A DNA stretch of 64,000 bases. Source: an uncultured Alphaproteobacteria bacterium (lineage in GTDB: Bacteria; Pseudomonadota; Alphaproteobacteria; HIMB59; GCA-002718135). A model generated the notes under the pieces. The model was not told the DNA's origin and did no database searches. It worked only from the letters and a program-made list of their open reading frames with translations. Position 1 is the first letter of the stretch; each line of letters begins with the position of its first letter. The stretch covers positions 34,177 through 98,176 of the forward strand of contig CACGZD010000003.1 of the NCBI GenBank assembly GCA_902577425.1, in the 5' to 3' direction. A program made the position numbers and the translations under genes. Of this stretch, positions 63,079 to 64,000 are shown one piece after another.

Positions 63079-64000
63079 GATGAAAAAGATAAATCAATAT
63101 GTCTTTATTCAAATATTTAAATCTTGTACACTTGTTTTTTTTATTTTTGTATCAATTGCTTGGTTGCTTCAAATTTCGAGATTATTTTCATATTTAAGCA
63201 ATTTTCAGGTTAAATTTTTAGATATCTTGAATTTATCAATATTTTTAATACCTAATTTAATAAATGTTATATTACCATTTATTGTAATATTTGGAATAAT
63301 AATAGCTTTTATCAAATTGGATAAAGATAAGGAAATTATCGCAATATTCAGCCTAGGATTATCCATTGAAGAAATTAGGAAACCAATAATATTTTTTACA
63401 ATAATAATAAGTATAATTTATATATCATTTAACTATTTTTTATCTCCAGTTGTATATGATATTTATAAAAAAAAAGAATTTGAACTTAGAAATTTAATTA
63501 ATTTTGATAAAATCAATATTGCTAATTTTATTGAAATTGATGAAAACACAGTTATAGATTTCACAAAAGACGAAGAAAAATTTAAAGATATATTCATTAG
63601 TTTTAATGATGAATATGAAAATCAAATTTATGCAGAAAATGCTATTTTAGAAGATAATAAGAATAAAATAGTATTTAATCTTTTTAATGGTTTTAAATTA
63701 AGTTTTAAAGATTCTAATATTGAAAAACTTAAATTTGATACATATAAATTTACATTTCCAAATAAAAAAAATAATTATTATTCAAATTTAGATAAAAATA
63801 CTGTTACATTTTACAAATCTATACAAAATAAAGACTATAAAGTAATCTTTGAAAAGATTATTGATACTTTGTTAATTTTAACCATAATTTTATTTTTTTA
63901 TTATTTGAATATAAAAGATAATAATTATCATTTCAAAAGAATATTAGTTTTTTTGATTATAACTATCTCAGTTATAATAGTTCATAACATAACTAAAAAT
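63077..64000 (+). CDS. lptF: LptF family lipopolysaccharide export permease (cut by window edge)
   Basis: The frame runs open from the tandem ATGs at 63077 and 63080 to the right edge (308 codons). The opening MKKINQYVFIQIFKSCTLVFFIF is followed by helices, then LDKDKEIIAIFSLGLSIEEIRKPI, which matches the conserved cytoplasmic coupling stretch of YjgP/YjgQ permeases; a long periplasmic beta-jellyroll region follows, and another helix begins (TLLILTIILFFYYL). LptF with LptG and LptB extracts lipopolysaccharide from the inner membrane. LptF rather than LptG is inferred from divergence with pepA. The C-terminus is missing. Confidence 0.85.
   Translation, partial: MMKKINQYVFIQIFKSCTLVFFIFVSIAWLLQISRLFSYLSNFQVKFLDILNLSIFLIPNLINVILPFIVIFGIIIAFIKLDKDKEIIAIFSLGLSIEEIRKPIIFFTIIISIIYISFNYFLSPVVYDIYKKKEFELRNLINFDKINIANFIEIDENTVIDFTKDEEKFKDIFISFNDEYENQIYAENAILEDNKNKIVFNLFNGFKLSFKDSNIEKLKFDTYKFTFPNKKNNYYSNLDKNTVTFYKSIQNKDYKVIFEKIIDTLLILTIILFFYYLNIKDNNYHFKRILVFLIITISVIIVHNITKN

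Overview
The window comes from a very AT-rich, densely packed genome. Gene content and order point to a streamlined marine alphaproteobacterium, in the broad neighbourhood of SAR11, HIMB59 or AEGEAN-169-like bacteria. The reasons are A+T-dominated coding, intergenic gaps mostly under 100 bases, many start/stop overlaps, four EamA-type transporters, a BMP-type ABC transporter, a PhyH oxygenase, TrpB2, the lptF/pepA and hda/DUF2066-like neighbourhoods, and a glycine riboswitch. This is inference from gene content; no rRNA gene is present to test it. serA and serC are present, which differs from classical Pelagibacter, reported to lack the usual serine pathway. No CRISPR array, insertion sequence, prophage or rRNA operon was seen.

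Layout. 0-15 kb is mostly housekeeping: a YkgJ-like cysteine-cluster protein, tRNA-Lys(TTT), coaD-gyrA-ssb, uvrA, a small relative of the PuuD membrane domain, yajC-secD-secF, a DUF815 ATPase, an amino-acid ABC permease and binding protein, and an FKBP-rhodanese fusion. 14.5-27.8 kb holds transporters, a class III aminotransferase, Bcp, bactofilin, an SRAP protein, a LysE-type exporter facing a 1004-residue kinase/M23 peptidase/aminotransferase fusion, then pseudouridine kinase and glycosidase, a nucleoside hydrolase and a PhyH oxygenase. 27.8-28.7 kb is an unusual cassette: a ~400-base non-coding leader, two paralogous ~72-residue membrane proteins with strong ribosome binding sites, and the clearest intrinsic terminator of the window.

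28.7-41.8 kb carries a VTT-family protein, an ABC-2 permease without its ATPase, an M20 amidohydrolase, an SLT lipoprotein, htpG, and a DUF1015-serC-serA operon preceded by a single-aptamer glycine riboswitch, followed by trpB2, a rhodanese, a nitroreductase and a phosphoribosyltransferase. 41.8-56 kb is a purine-catabolic island. On the minus strand puuE-uraD-alc-allA run into a BMP-type ABC importer (ATPase, two permeases, binding protein). Divergently, uraH-xdhA-xdhB-xdhC-guaD-puuD run on the plus strand. Together they encode uptake of a purine-like substrate and the route guanine to xanthine to urate to 5-hydroxyisourate to OHCU to allantoin to allantoate to ureidoglycolate to glyoxylate plus urea. 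No urease is in the window.

56-64 kb returns to core genes: alkA-like glycosylase, an EamA transporter, aspS, hda-like, a DUF2066-like protein, ndk and pepA, with lptF running off the right edge. A recurring theme is nucleoside and nucleobase scavenging (psuK, psuG, nucleoside hydrolase, phosphoribosyltransferase, full purine oxidation). The glyoxylate produced could feed the glycine/serine pool sensed by the riboswitch; this link is inference.
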